From Catenovulum adriaticum (GTDB lineage: Bacteria > Pseudomonadota > Gammaproteobacteria > Enterobacterales > Alteromonadaceae): 64,000 bases of DNA. Positions 19,765-28,207 of this stretch are shown here, piece by piece. The stretch's first letter is position 1, and every line of letters starts with the position of its first letter. Both the position numbers and the translations under genes were made by a program. The notes beneath the pieces were generated by a model that did no database searches, was not told the DNA's origin, and was given only the letters and a program-made list of their open reading frames with translations. Location of the stretch: assembly GCF_026725475.1 (NCBI RefSeq), contig NZ_CP109965.1, forward strand, positions 1,736,001 to 1,800,000, read 5' to 3'.

Positions 19765-19800
19765 ATACCCGTGTTACTTCAATTGAGGTAGCACGGGTAT
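19765..19800. repeat. 36-base near-perfect palindrome
   Basis: The sequence starts ATACCCGTG and ends CACGGGTAT. The two halves pair along their whole length apart from two G-T type mismatches, centred on AATT. It lies between the end of tusA and the start of the disordered-protein gene, both on the minus strand. No T-run follows on either strand, so it does not look like a simple terminator. Confidence 0.7.
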
Positions 19801-19870
19801 ATATTTAAAGTGTCAAACTTACCAACACCATCCGCACTAGCTTATTTTTATATCGGCCAATTTAACAAAA

Positions 19871-20107
19871 TTATAAGCCACTATTGGCATTAACTTTAAT
19901 AACCAAACAATAAACCGAAGGTGTTGGATGATTTATTTGTACACCATACCCTTTATTTTCAAGCCACGCTGGAATATCCTTAACAGACGTTTTATCCGTT
20001 ACGAGTTGTTCAATGGTATCACCTGAGTGACACTGCTTGAGTAAAAGCTTTAATTTTAAGAGCGGCATAGGGCATACTAAACCCTGCGTATCTAAATTGA
20101 AAAGCAT
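19871..20107 (-). CDS. tusA: TusA-family sulfur carrier protein
   Basis: A 78-residue protein of the TusA/SirA/YeeD family. The signature LDTQGLVCPMPLLKLKLLL contains the catalytic Cys (residue 12) in CPMP that carries the persulfide. TusA relays sulfur from IscS for 2-thiouridine in tRNA and for molybdenum cofactor pathways. Length (about 80) and single-domain structure fit. The gene is isolated here, so whether it is the true tusA or a paralogue such as YedF cannot be decided from context. Confidence 0.8.
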   Translation of the reverse strand: MLFNLDTQGLVCPMPLLKLKLLLKQCHSGDTIEQLVTDKTSVKDIPAWLENKGYGVQINHPTPSVYCLVIKVNANSGL

Positions 20108-20188
20108 AAAACCTCAATACAATGAATTAGTTCGTATCATAACAAATAATATCTAGCATACATATTATAAACTCAGAGGTTCTCTATA

Positions 20189-20830
20189 ATGGTGCAGCCA
20201 TCCATTAACAAACCCGTGTTACCCCAAAACCCGACGCTAAAAGACATTAATAAATTTAAAAAACAGCTTAATTGGGGTGAATTGCCCCCGTTTTATCACT
20301 TATTAGCGTCGTCAATTAGTGAATTCGAAAGCCAACATTCTATGGGGTTTGATAATGCACTAAACAAAATTTGCAAACCTATGAATTGGAATTTAGAACG
20401 CTTAGATGGCTATTTAGATGAACATAACCAAATTCATGTTGAACGCAAACCTAGGCTTGCTATCTATCAGCTATTTACTGACCGAGGCTTTGAGCTCCAT
20501 TGCTTTCCATATGCAAAAGATCGAGAAATTGATCAGTATGTAAAAGGCCATCGCTTAATGGAATTTGAAACTTGGGATCCGGGTACAATGAAATTATTAG
20601 GCCGCATTAATCAATTGCATAAGTTTATAGAATACTACTTTCAAAGTGGCGATAAAGCTGACAGAGCTTTAATTATTTATTCAATGAAGGCCGTAGATAA
20701 TTTAATTGATTATATGAAAGCTCATGTTGATGTCGTTAAATTTGACGGTGTGAGTATTGAGCAATATTTTACATCGTTAGAGAAAAAACTAGATGACCAT
20801 GATTTAGACAATTTATTATTAGGTAGATGA
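20189..20830 (+). CDS. Uncharacterised 213-residue protein
   Basis: I do not recognise this protein. It is soluble, with no signal peptide or membrane segment. Predicted helical stretches include a C-terminal segment EYYFQSGDKADRALIIYSMKAVDNLIDYMKAH. Proline and aromatic residues are common near the start (WGELPPFYHLLASS). The gene lies between tusA (divergent) and bepA, with 218 bases before bepA, so it may be a single-gene unit. Start at ATG 20189 with AGAGG upstream. Codon use resembles its neighbours. Confidence 0.7.
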   Translation: MVQPSINKPVLPQNPTLKDINKFKKQLNWGELPPFYHLLASSISEFESQHSMGFDNALNKICKPMNWNLERLDGYLDEHNQIHVERKPRLAIYQLFTDRGFELHCFPYAKDREIDQYVKGHRLMEFETWDPGTMKLLGRINQLHKFIEYYFQSGDKADRALIIYSMKAVDNLIDYMKAHVDVVKFDGVSIEQYFTSLEKKLDDHDLDNLLLGR

Positions 20831-21048
20831 TCTTAAAAGAAACGATTTTTAAAAATAGCCCTCTAAGATGAAGATTGTTAATAAATAACCTCAACTCGGG
20901 TTAAGGTTATTCTAACTAATTAAATGATTTAACCTTATAGCTCAACATGGTTTCTAACGAGCATTTTTTGCCTTGCCCGTAAAAAAGGCCGTTTGAAACA
21001 TATTCATTAAACCGCGTTGAGGTTAAATAGTTCGTCTAATGAGACATT

Positions 21049-22530
21049 ATGGATAAAGGTATCGGCTTGAAGTATCAATTAAAAAAATTAATTTTTGGGT
21101 TAGCAATTGCGTGCCAACTATCGGCTAGCCAAGTAGCTATGGCAAATAATCTATCAAACAATAAGTTACCTAGCTTAGGGACGGTTGCGGCCAGCACACT
21201 CACGATAGAAAAAGAAAAGTTAATCGGAAATGTGATACGCAAACAATTGCGCGCCACCTCACCTGTCATAAGCGATCCTTTATTAGATGAATATATCAAT
21301 AATTTAGGGAAAAAACTGGTATCAAAAGCACATGATGTTAGATACCCCTTCGATTTTTATCTCATTAAAAATCCGCAAATTAATGCATTTGCAACCTTTG
21401 GCGGTGTGGTCGCCCTACATACCCAAACTTTGTTGGAGTCTGAAACTGAAAGTGAATTAGTATCGGTGCTCTCGCATGAGATTGCCCACGTAACGCAGCG
21501 CCATATCGCCAGATCAATCGAAGAAAAAGAACGTAATGCCCCACTCACTATCGCTTCATTATTAGGGGCTATTTTAATCGCCATGGCAGACCCTAGTGCA
21601 GGGGCTGCCGCCATTACTACAGCGCAAGCCAGCTCACAACAAATGGCACTCAATTACACTCGCCAAAATGAAAAAGAAGCCGATAGAATTGGTTTAAGAA
21701 CGTTAATTGATGCTGGTTATGATCCGCGTGGTGCTCGTGATTTTTTTGTTCGATTGGCAGAGCAATCTCGTTATTCAAGTAAATTGCCCGCAATGTTATA
21801 TTCACATCCACTACCCGATTCTCGAGTTAGCGATATTCGAGCTCGTATTGATGGTTTAACGCCAGTTTACTTACCACTTAATACTGACTTTCAACTAGCC
21901 AAAATAAGAACTTCAGTGTTTTATACACAAAGAGCTGAGTACCATATAAATTACTTTACTCATCAATTAAAAAATGCAAAACCACAACATAAACCTTTGT
22001 ATCAATACGGCTTGGCATTAGCATTAATGAAAAATGAAGATTATTTGCAAGCTAACAAAATTATTGATGAATTATTAGACAGAGATAATAATAATTTATT
22101 TTATTTAGACTTAAAAACCGACATTATTATTGGTTTAAAACAATACAAAGTTATTTATAAACTGCTTGAAGATAAACTAAAATTGATGCCAAATAATCAA
22201 GTCTTGGTGCTTAATTATGCAAACGCACTCGTTCATGGCAATCAAGCAGAGAAAGCAGTTGATATTTTGAAGGATTTTATTATTCTGCACCCTCAGCATT
22301 ATCTTGCTTGGCAAATAATGTCTGATGCCTATAAACAATTAGGTAATCGTTCTCAATACCATCAGGCACAAGCTGAGCTTTATGCTATGGTTTTAGCTTA
22401 TCCTAAGGCTATTGACGAATTGCACACGGCGTTTAACCATATTGATCGTCAGTCTGAAACCGACAAAAAGCGGATTTCGGCCAGGATTAAGCAGTTAAGA
22501 AATGAACAAGAGAATCTTAAAAGGCTGTAA
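21049..22530 (+). CDS. bepA: Periplasmic M48 metalloprotease/chaperone BepA
   Basis: A 493-residue secreted protein with an N-terminal signal (LIFGLAIACQLSASQVAMA), a zinc metalloprotease domain and C-terminal TPR helices (about residues 290-490). HEIAH at 143-147 supplies two zinc ligands and the catalytic Glu, and NEKEAD near residue 208 gives the third ligand. E. coli BepA (YfgC) works with the BAM complex in LptD assembly and in degrading misfolded outer membrane proteins. The next gene, three bases after the stop, is the yfgD homologue, as in E. coli. Confidence 0.95.
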   Translation: MDKGIGLKYQLKKLIFGLAIACQLSASQVAMANNLSNNKLPSLGTVAASTLTIEKEKLIGNVIRKQLRATSPVISDPLLDEYINNLGKKLVSKAHDVRYPFDFYLIKNPQINAFATFGGVVALHTQTLLESETESELVSVLSHEIAHVTQRHIARSIEEKERNAPLTIASLLGAILIAMADPSAGAAAITTAQASSQQMALNYTRQNEKEADRIGLRTLIDAGYDPRGARDFFVRLAEQSRYSSKLPAMLYSHPLPDSRVSDIRARIDGLTPVYLPLNTDFQLAKIRTSVFYTQRAEYHINYFTHQLKNAKPQHKPLYQYGLALALMKNEDYLQANKIIDELLDRDNNNLFYLDLKTDIIIGLKQYKVIYKLLEDKLKLMPNNQVLVLNYANALVHGNQAEKAVDILKDFIILHPQHYLAWQIMSDAYKQLGNRSQYHQAQAELYAMVLAYPKAIDELHTAFNHIDRQSETDKKRISARIKQLRNEQENLKRL

Positions 22531-22532
22531 CT

Positions 22533-22886
22533 ATGTCCAACTATACCATTTATCATAACCCTCGCTGTAGCAAGAGCAGAGAAACTTTAGCTTTATTGGA
22601 AGAAAACGGAATTGAGCCTGAAGTTATTTTATACCTTGAAAATCCGCCCAGTGTGGAAACATTGGCTGATTTAGCAAACAAACTTGAGTTAGAAACCGTT
22701 CATGACTTTATTCGAGATAAAGAGTCTATTTATAAAGAACTCGATCTAGATGAATTAATGTCTGATGAAGAACTATTACCACTGATGAATGAGTATCCAA
22801 AATTGATTGAACGTCCTATCGTGGTGAAAGGCGATAAAGCCATTATTGGCCGTCCGCCTGAAAACGTTTTAGCGCTCATTAAATAA
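22533..22886 (+). CDS. arsC: ArsC-family arsenate reductase-like protein (YfgD type)
   Basis: A 117-residue thioredoxin-fold protein. The N-terminal YHNPRCSKSRETLALLEENG holds the single catalytic Cys (residue 12) of glutaredoxin-dependent arsenate reductases, and RPIVVKGDKAIIGRPPENV is the conserved C-terminal loop. It starts two bases after the bepA stop, and the bepA-yfgD pairing is conserved in Enterobacteria and Alteromonadales. This pairing suggests YfgD rather than a dedicated ars-operon enzyme; no other ars gene is nearby, so true arsenate detoxification is uncertain. Confidence 0.88.
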   Translation: MSNYTIYHNPRCSKSRETLALLEENGIEPEVILYLENPPSVETLADLANKLELETVHDFIRDKESIYKELDLDELMSDEELLPLMNEYPKLIERPIVVKGDKAIIGRPPENVLALIK

Positions 22887-22889
22887 TAA

Positions 22890-23477
22890 ATGACTGAAAT
22901 ATTAGTTCTTTATTATAGCCGACATGGCTCAACGCAAGCATTGGCTTATCAGATAGCAAATGGCGTTGAGTCAGTTGGCGCTCAGGCAAAAATCAGAACT
23001 GTTGCCAATATTTCAACCACTTGCGAAGCAACCGAAAGCTCGATTCCTAGCTCTGGAGATTTATATGCAACACAAGCTGATTTGCAAAACTGTGATGGCC
23101 TAGTTTTAGGCTCTCCCACCCGCTTTGGCAATATGGCAGCTGAACTTAAGTATTTCCTTGACCAATCGACGCAAACTTGGGTTAAAGGATTACTAAATGG
23201 TAAACCTGCTGCCTGCTTTACCTCTTCAAGTTCATTACATGGTGGACAAGAATCTACCTTATTAAGTATGATGCTGCCGCTAATGCACCATGGTATGTTA
23301 TTACTCGGATTACCTTATAGTGAATCTAATTTACATACGACGACAAGTGGCGGTACCCCTTATGGTGCGAGTCATTTTGCGTTAAACCAAAATAACCAAC
23401 TTTCTGACGAAGAAGCACAACTTGCTTTTGCACTCGGTAAACGTGTTGCGTTATACGCCCAGCAGCTTTTAAAATAA
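22890..23477 (+). CDS. WrbA-like flavoprotein, NAD(P)H:quinone oxidoreductase
   Basis: A 195-residue flavodoxin-fold protein of the WrbA family. FMN-phosphate loop YYSRHGSTQALAYQIA is near the N-terminus, GSPTRFGNMAAELKYFLDQ in the middle and SSSSLHGGQESTLLSMM after it. WrbA enzymes reduce quinones by two electrons and protect against redox cycling. It begins three bases after arsC and is followed by a DUF2069 gene, so it belongs to the bepA unit. Slightly shorter than E. coli WrbA (198). Confidence 0.9.
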   Translation: MTEILVLYYSRHGSTQALAYQIANGVESVGAQAKIRTVANISTTCEATESSIPSSGDLYATQADLQNCDGLVLGSPTRFGNMAAELKYFLDQSTQTWVKGLLNGKPAACFTSSSSLHGGQESTLLSMMLPLMHHGMLLLGLPYSESNLHTTTSGGTPYGASHFALNQNNQLSDEEAQLAFALGKRVALYAQQLLK

Positions 23478-23498
23478 CTGAATATATTAGTAATCAAA

Positions 23499-23930
23499 AT
23501 GACCGAATCAACCAATGAACTCAACAAAAGTCCTGAGCGGCTTAAAAAAATTAAACACTGTAAAGCACTGGCTTTAAGCGGCTACTTGGGGTTATTTGTT
23601 TTAATTCCTATTTGGCATATTTGGCTAGCACCACCGCTTGAAGGCATGTCAATTTGGTTTGTGGTTTTGCTCTGGTTGATCCCACTTGTATTTCCATTAA
23701 AAGGCATGTTAACAGGTAAAGCCTACACGTACGCTTGGTCTAACTTTATCTGTATGTTTTATTTTTTACATAGCTTAACGCTCATTTACGCCTCTGAACA
23801 TGAAAGATGGCTGGCATTAACCGAGCTTATACTAGCGACTTTATGGTTTGTAGGCGCCAGTTATTACGCAAAGTACCAAGGCCAATACCAAGGTTTGGGT
23901 TTAAAAAAATTAAAAAAGAATCAGGAATAA
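23499..23930 (+). CDS. DUF2069 family inner membrane protein
   Basis: A 143-residue membrane protein with four hydrophobic segments (starting at about residues 26, 51, 80 and 105). The pattern ALALSGYLGLFVLIPIWHIWLAPP, followed by WLIPLVFPLKGMLTGKAYTYAW, is that of DUF2069. The function is unknown. In related marine Gammaproteobacteria this gene commonly follows a wrbA-like gene, as here. The C-terminus is basic and probably cytoplasmic. Confidence 0.85.
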   Translation: MTESTNELNKSPERLKKIKHCKALALSGYLGLFVLIPIWHIWLAPPLEGMSIWFVVLLWLIPLVFPLKGMLTGKAYTYAWSNFICMFYFLHSLTLIYASEHERWLALTELILATLWFVGASYYAKYQGQYQGLGLKKLKKNQE

Positions 23931-23934
23931 TTAA

Positions 23935-24621
23935 GTGCCTGACTCGCCTTTACCTATTGAAATCCAATTTGAGCATCCAGATTTTTATATTGTTAATAAA
24001 ACCCATAATCAAGATTTTCATGACAACAATGAACAAATGGGTTTTTTTAACCAATTTCAGCTGCAAGTAGGCGAATCTCTTTACCCAGTACACAGGTTAG
24101 ATAAAGCCACATCAGGTTTACTGATATTTGCTCGAAATTTAAAAGCTGAGCATTTTTTCAATCAAGCATTACAAAGTGGTCAAATTGATAAACTTTATTT
24201 AGCTATCGGTTCCAATAAACCGAAACAAAAGCAAGGTAGGGTCATAGGCGATATGGAAAAGTCGCGCAATAAAGCTTGGAAGTTATGTCGAACTAAGCTT
24301 AACCCCGCTAAAACTTTTTTTTATTCGTTTTCAATTGGCCACGCAAAAAGGCTTTACTTATTAAAACCTTATACAGGAAAAACCCATCAACTTAGAGTCG
24401 CAATGAAATCTTTGGGCGTGAGTATCATAGGGGATGATATTTATCAGGGTGAAAAAGCAGACAGGCTTTATTTACACGCATTTTGTCTATCGTTCAATTA
24501 TCAAGATGAGCAAATTAAAGTTACTTCAACCCCAAAGCAAGGCGCCCTATTTACTCAATTAGATCATGATTTACTGAACCAGTTAAGTCAATTTGAAGAC
24601 TTTAACTGGCCTAAATTATAA
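23935..24621 (+). CDS. RluA-family pseudouridine synthase
   Basis: A 228-residue RluA-type synthase. VHRLDKATSGLLIFA carries the catalytic Asp near residue 56, and KPYTGKTHQLRVAMKSLG plus RLYLHAFCLSF are the other core motifs. No S4 RNA-binding domain is present; the protein is short, like single-domain members (TIGR01621 type). The start is GTG at 23935, four bases after the previous stop, and no closer ATG precedes the core. The RNA site modified is not predictable. It ends the bepA-arsC-wrbA-DUF2069 unit. Confidence 0.88.
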   Translation: MPDSPLPIEIQFEHPDFYIVNKTHNQDFHDNNEQMGFFNQFQLQVGESLYPVHRLDKATSGLLIFARNLKAEHFFNQALQSGQIDKLYLAIGSNKPKQKQGRVIGDMEKSRNKAWKLCRTKLNPAKTFFYSFSIGHAKRLYLLKPYTGKTHQLRVAMKSLGVSIIGDDIYQGEKADRLYLHAFCLSFNYQDEQIKVTSTPKQGALFTQLDHDLLNQLSQFEDFNWPKL

Positions 24622-24640
24622 ATTAGGTTTACAAGGCCTA

Positions 24641-24705
24641 AGCTAACATCAAGCACTATTATTAAGATGTTAGCTACTAATGCTAGTAGCTAATGCTAGC
24701 TACTA
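24641..24705. terminator. Nested inverted repeats between convergent genes, probable terminator
   Basis: Two overlapping perfect hairpins: AGCTAACATC with GATGTTAGCT (24641-24650 and 24666-24675), and TTAGCTACTA with TAGTAGCTAA (24670-24693). A further copy of CTAGCTACTAA follows. They lie between the RluA-like gene (plus) and the DUF5060 gene (minus). The alternatives cannot form at once. No strong T-run is present. Confidence 0.5.
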
Positions 24706-24712
24706 ACAATCG

Positions 24713-26581
24713 CTAAAGACGCTCTATTAACACAACCCAATCTTTATCAATTTCACTAGTTGGTTTTCCAATATTCCGTTTAACCGTTTGAAAATAATAT
24801 TGCAGCGTTTCGTCAACCGACACTTGTTTAATTGTGCCTAATTGTAACTGTCCGCCATTTCTTGGGTTAAACCACTTAATTGAATAGTTGGCAATGCCTT
24901 TTGGCAATTTAATCGCTAAGTCTTTTTCTGCATTTTTAACATAGCCAATATAAAACTCGCCTCGTTTTGCTAACGCCCAACCATTTACCAATGCTTCATC
25001 TTGGCTTTCAGCATCTTGATAATCCACATCAATCATACTAAAAAAATCAAGTGCATGTTTTGCCTGTGTCCAGAACTTATCCCGAGTACGCCAATCTTGA
25101 GCAGTTAAGTCTGAGTGCGCGCGTTTATAACCAAAGTACCACTCAGTCCCCCAAGCGCCTGCCGTTAATGCTCCCCATAGTCCATTCATTCTGGCATCAT
25201 CATGTGATGGGTTGTCTATATCAGGTTCCAGCGCAAACTGAGCATCACCAGGCTCATCTACAGCCACTGCAAATGGGCGGCCATTAGTTATTGGCCACGA
25301 ACGAATTCGTTTTACAGTTCCATGAATAGAGCTAAAATCCTTTAAACTGGTTTGTAATGATACCCCTGTGTAATAACTGTCAGCCCCCGTTAAATCATCA
25401 AAAAAGTTACCATTGTGAATTACAACATGATGGTTATATGGGTCTTGTTCATGAAAATACCGAGCCATGGATAAACGCTGAATACGAGTTTGCGGCAAAG
25501 TTTGATGTTTTGGATACCAATTGCCATTTTCTTCGCCCATATTCCAATTTAAAGCTAAATGGTGGCCAAAACGTGCGATTAATTCTCGATAATAAAGTTG
25601 GCGCTCTAGCCCTAAACCGCCGTTATCCAGCAACCCTTGGTTCTCTGCTTCTTGAGTTTTAAAATGTAAAAATAAACCTAACTTTTGCGCATGACTAAAA
25701 ACAATATCCCACTGAGCTAACTTAGAAACATCAAACCTGTCATAAGTGTGATAATCAGTGTAAGGGAACACATTTTGATCGTCGCCCATTATATTTAACG
25801 TTAAAAACGAGATTGAGTTCATCCCTTTTGATGCAATATAATTTAGCGCACCGATAAGGCCTTTACCTTTATCTCCTTGCCATACTGGATCACCCGATTT
25901 CCAATCTTGTTCATGAGCCTGCCAACTTTTTACTAAATCGTCTTTAAACCCATCTTGATGAAAACTGCCATCGAAATCCCGATAAGATAATAGGTTTTCC
26001 GGGGAATCCGGACCCGCTTTAATAAAATAATCGCCAGATTCTGCAAACTTCAAATAAGGTTTATTAACATATTCAAGGCGACCTCTTTCTCGAAAATCTG
26101 GATAACCTTTATCGCTAGATTTTACGATAAAATGGCCTTTACTATTATCTATGCTGCCGACACTGTAGCCACTATTTACCCGCTCTGAAACCGCAATAAA
26201 AGGAGCAGTTTTGAATGAAATTTTCCAATCCCACGCGCCTTCTTGATCGGGTGTAAAAATCACTCGCCATTTATTACCTGAACTTGCACCCGAATTGGCT
26301 GCATCCCCATCGGCAGCAAAAAAACCAGGCACTTTATATTGAGTTTTTGTTTTACGGTGTGTGAATACAGCGTTTAATTGGTAATTTACAAAAGGGTTGA
26401 CTTTATCTGTTTCAGAGACAGTTGGACCATCAAACGTAAGAGAAATGCTGTGCCATTTTTTAAGTTCCCCGGTTATATGAGGTGAAACCTGAGCCACTGC
26501 TGACGTCATAAAAAAAGAGCAGATTAAAAAAAGTAAAAGTTTCAATTTAGAAAATGGTAATTTAATTCGTGTTGAGAACAT
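24713..26581 (-). CDS. Secreted DUF5060 glycoside hydrolase-like protein
   Basis: A 622-residue exported protein. ATG at 26581 gives a standard signal peptide (basic start, KLKLLLFLICSFF core, cleavage after SAVA) and has GGGAG before it; an ATG 11 codons upstream lacks a ribosome site. Residues about 35-130 form the DUF5060 beta-domain (ITGELKKWHSISLTFDGP, WDWKISF). The rest is a TIM-barrel-like region with LNWNMGEENGNW, where the Glu residues may be catalytic, then VAVDEPGDAQ and a C-terminal beta domain. DUF5060 proteins are frequent in marine polysaccharide-degrading loci, but the substrate is unknown. An ATTGTTAACAAT-like site lies 54 bases upstream and links it to the sulfatase-agarase operon. 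Confidence 0.82.
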   Translation of the reverse strand: MFSTRIKLPFSKLKLLLFLICSFFMTSAVAQVSPHITGELKKWHSISLTFDGPTVSETDKVNPFVNYQLNAVFTHRKTKTQYKVPGFFAADGDAANSGASSGNKWRVIFTPDQEGAWDWKISFKTAPFIAVSERVNSGYSVGSIDNSKGHFIVKSSDKGYPDFRERGRLEYVNKPYLKFAESGDYFIKAGPDSPENLLSYRDFDGSFHQDGFKDDLVKSWQAHEQDWKSGDPVWQGDKGKGLIGALNYIASKGMNSISFLTLNIMGDDQNVFPYTDYHTYDRFDVSKLAQWDIVFSHAQKLGLFLHFKTQEAENQGLLDNGGLGLERQLYYRELIARFGHHLALNWNMGEENGNWYPKHQTLPQTRIQRLSMARYFHEQDPYNHHVVIHNGNFFDDLTGADSYYTGVSLQTSLKDFSSIHGTVKRIRSWPITNGRPFAVAVDEPGDAQFALEPDIDNPSHDDARMNGLWGALTAGAWGTEWYFGYKRAHSDLTAQDWRTRDKFWTQAKHALDFFSMIDVDYQDAESQDEALVNGWALAKRGEFYIGYVKNAEKDLAIKLPKGIANYSIKWFNPRNGGQLQLGTIKQVSVDETLQYYFQTVKRNIGKPTSEIDKDWVVLIERL

Positions 26582-26634
26582 AAACGTCTCCCAGGTTGTT
26601 TTATTTAAATTCATAATAAAACAATATACAGGAT

Positions 26635-26646
26635 AATGTTAACAAT
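26635..26646. promoter_or_regulatory. Operator-like AATGTTAACAAT site upstream of the DUF5060 gene
   Basis: Matches ATTGTTAACAAT, found upstream of the sulfatase gene, at 11 of 12 positions. It lies 54 bases before the ATG of the DUF5060 gene. The binding protein is unknown. Confidence 0.45.
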
Positions 26647-26783
26647 GATCACTGATAAATTACAATTTCTCTATCATCTTACGGCCACAGGGCAAGATCA
26701 TACTTTATTATATCGGCAATATTTAAATGGGGGAGCCATAATTTAGAACACTGGATTTTGTTCCAGACAAATTCTAAGTAACT

Positions 26784-26843
26784 GCATCCATGCGGTCAAA
26801 ATGTATTTTTCAGGACGAAAAATACAAGTTTACATGGAAGTAC
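26784..26843 (+). other. Cluster of short hairpins, two with GGA in the loop (CsrA-site-like)
   Basis: On the plus strand: GCATCCATGC (26784-26793); a 9-bp stem GTATTTTTC/GAAAAATAC closing on AGGAC (26803-26825); and TACATGGAAGTA (26831-26842), whose ACATGGAAGT fits the known CsrA consensus ACANGGANGT. This may be a small regulatory RNA or a repeated intergenic element; no promoter or terminator was identified. Confidence 0.35.
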
Positions 26844-26971
26844 TTAAACCGTTTTTGTGAAAATTATGTATGGCTCCACTTCGTTAATATGCGTAAAAAA
26901 TGCTCAACTATGAGTTTGCCCTGGTTATCGCTAAAGAACAACAATAATCAGTTTAAATCCAATATTATATT

Positions 26972-27421
26972 TTATAGCTTAGCTTGAAGCTGACCTAACC
27001 AAGCTTGTGCTGCACCAAATGCATCCATAGTTTCGCAGGCATCAATTTCTAGTAATGGTAAAGTTTGTACGGCCATACTTTCCGTTAATACTTCGTCAAA
27101 CTGCTTACCCGCCTGACAAAATGTTTCGCCATAAGATGAATCTCCCATTGCAATAACGGCATACTGCTTGCCGCGTAAATCAGGGGTTTTATCTTTTATT
27201 TCAAAGTATAAAGGTTCTAAATTTGCTGGAACGTCTCCCTGCCCTGTCGTTGAGGTGATAACGAGCAAAGTCTCAGGGTTGGCAATTAGCACATCATCTA
27301 AACTTGAATCAGTAAAAATATTAACCTGATGGCCTTGTTCAGATAGTAATTTACTGGTTTCGTCTGCTACATCTTCTGCACCACCATATACAGAACCGAC
27401 TAAAATTGCTACTTGACTCAT
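26972..27421 (-). CDS. yqcA: Flavodoxin YqcA
   Basis: A 149-residue flavodoxin, the same length as E. coli YqcA. The FMN-phosphate loop is VGSVYGGAEDVAD, and the isoalloxazine loops are STTGQGDVPANLEPL and GDSSYGETFCQAGKQFD. It should act as a low-potential electron carrier; the partner is not established. The start overlaps the truC stop by four bases, and the order yqcC-truC-yqcA is the same as in E. coli, which separates it from the related MioC. Confidence 0.92.
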   Translation of the reverse strand: MSQVAILVGSVYGGAEDVADETSKLLSEQGHQVNIFTDSSLDDVLIANPETLLVITSTTGQGDVPANLEPLYFEIKDKTPDLRGKQYAVIAMGDSSYGETFCQAGKQFDEVLTESMAVQTLPLLEIDACETMDAFGAAQAWLGQLQAKL

Positions 27422-28191
27422 ACCCTCTCCTCATTAAATGTTAATTTGGTCATTGTTAATAATTGCTTAAAACTTTCATCCAGTGCTGCTTTTAATTTAA
27501 GCGGCTGCCCACTCACTGGGTGGGTTAATTCTAATTTATGGGCATGCAAAGCTAATCGTGTAGCTTGGTTTAAGTTTTTGAAATATTTATTATATTTGTT
27601 ATCACCATAATTTACATCATAAATAATTGGATGACGAAGGTGTGCCAAATGGCGCCTAATTTGATGCTTTCGACCATGTTTTGGTAACAGCTTTAATAAG
27701 CTAAATCTTGATGTTGGGTATCGATTAATTTCGGCATCGATTTCTGATTGTGCTAAACATTGATATTGAGTTTGGGCAGCTTTAGCTGGCTGATGTTGAT
27801 TTGCTTTTTTATCCGCAATTTTATCCAATTGTTCAACTAACGGGTAGTCAATTAAACCTTCACCCGTTAAATGCCCACGCACAATTGCCAAATAAGATTT
27901 TTGCAAAGTTCGAGCTTCAAACTGCTGGGATATTAAGCGAGCGACTTCAGATGATAACGCCATTAATAAAACACCAGATGTAGGTCTGTCTAGTCTGTGC
28001 AGCGGATAAACATATTGACCAATTTGATCTCGTACCATTTGCATAGCAAATTGAGTTTCGTGTTTATCAATTAAAGACCGATGGACTAATAAACCTGATG
28101 GTTTATTAACTGCCACTAAAGCTTCATCTTGATATAAAATTTCTAATTTTTGTTCTGGCCATAAAACACCAGTGGCAGAATTTTCCATCAT
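27418..28191 (-). CDS. truC: tRNA pseudouridine(65) synthase TruC
   Basis: A 257-residue RluA-family synthase that modifies U65 of certain tRNAs. LHRLDRPTSGVLLMA contains the catalytic Asp near residue 68, and PKHGRKHQIRRHLAHLRHPIIYDVNYGD is the typical TruC C-terminal block. N-terminal VAVNKPSGLLVHRS is the family start. There is no S4 domain. Two consecutive ATG codons open the gene; the first was used. It lies 16 bases after yqcC and overlaps yqcA. Confidence 0.93.
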   Translation of the reverse strand: MMENSATGVLWPEQKLEILYQDEALVAVNKPSGLLVHRSLIDKHETQFAMQMVRDQIGQYVYPLHRLDRPTSGVLLMALSSEVARLISQQFEARTLQKSYLAIVRGHLTGEGLIDYPLVEQLDKIADKKANQHQPAKAAQTQYQCLAQSEIDAEINRYPTSRFSLLKLLPKHGRKHQIRRHLAHLRHPIIYDVNYGDNKYNKYFKNLNQATRLALHAHKLELTHPVSGQPLKLKAALDESFKQLLTMTKLTFNEERV

Positions 28192-28207
28192 TTATCCCCG
28201 CATTTAT

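Larger units (their letters stand above)
26582..26971. other. 390-base intergenic region with structured repeats, no convincing gene
   Basis: This gap between the DUF5060 gene and yqcA holds an operator-like site (26635-26646), an inverted repeat GGAGCCATA/TATGGCTCC spanning 26732-26877, and three small hairpins at 26784-26843. A 65-codon open frame at 26790 shows no family features and crosses these repeats, so it was not called. Confidence 0.6.

Noticed and set aside
26636..26636. CRP or KdgR site as the meaning of the TTAAC palindromes
   Set aside because: The cores do not match TGTGA-N6-TCACA or the KdgR consensus.
26790..26987. 65-codon open frame on the plus strand
   Set aside because: It crosses the hairpin cluster and the inverted repeat, has no ribosome site and no recognisable composition of a protein.
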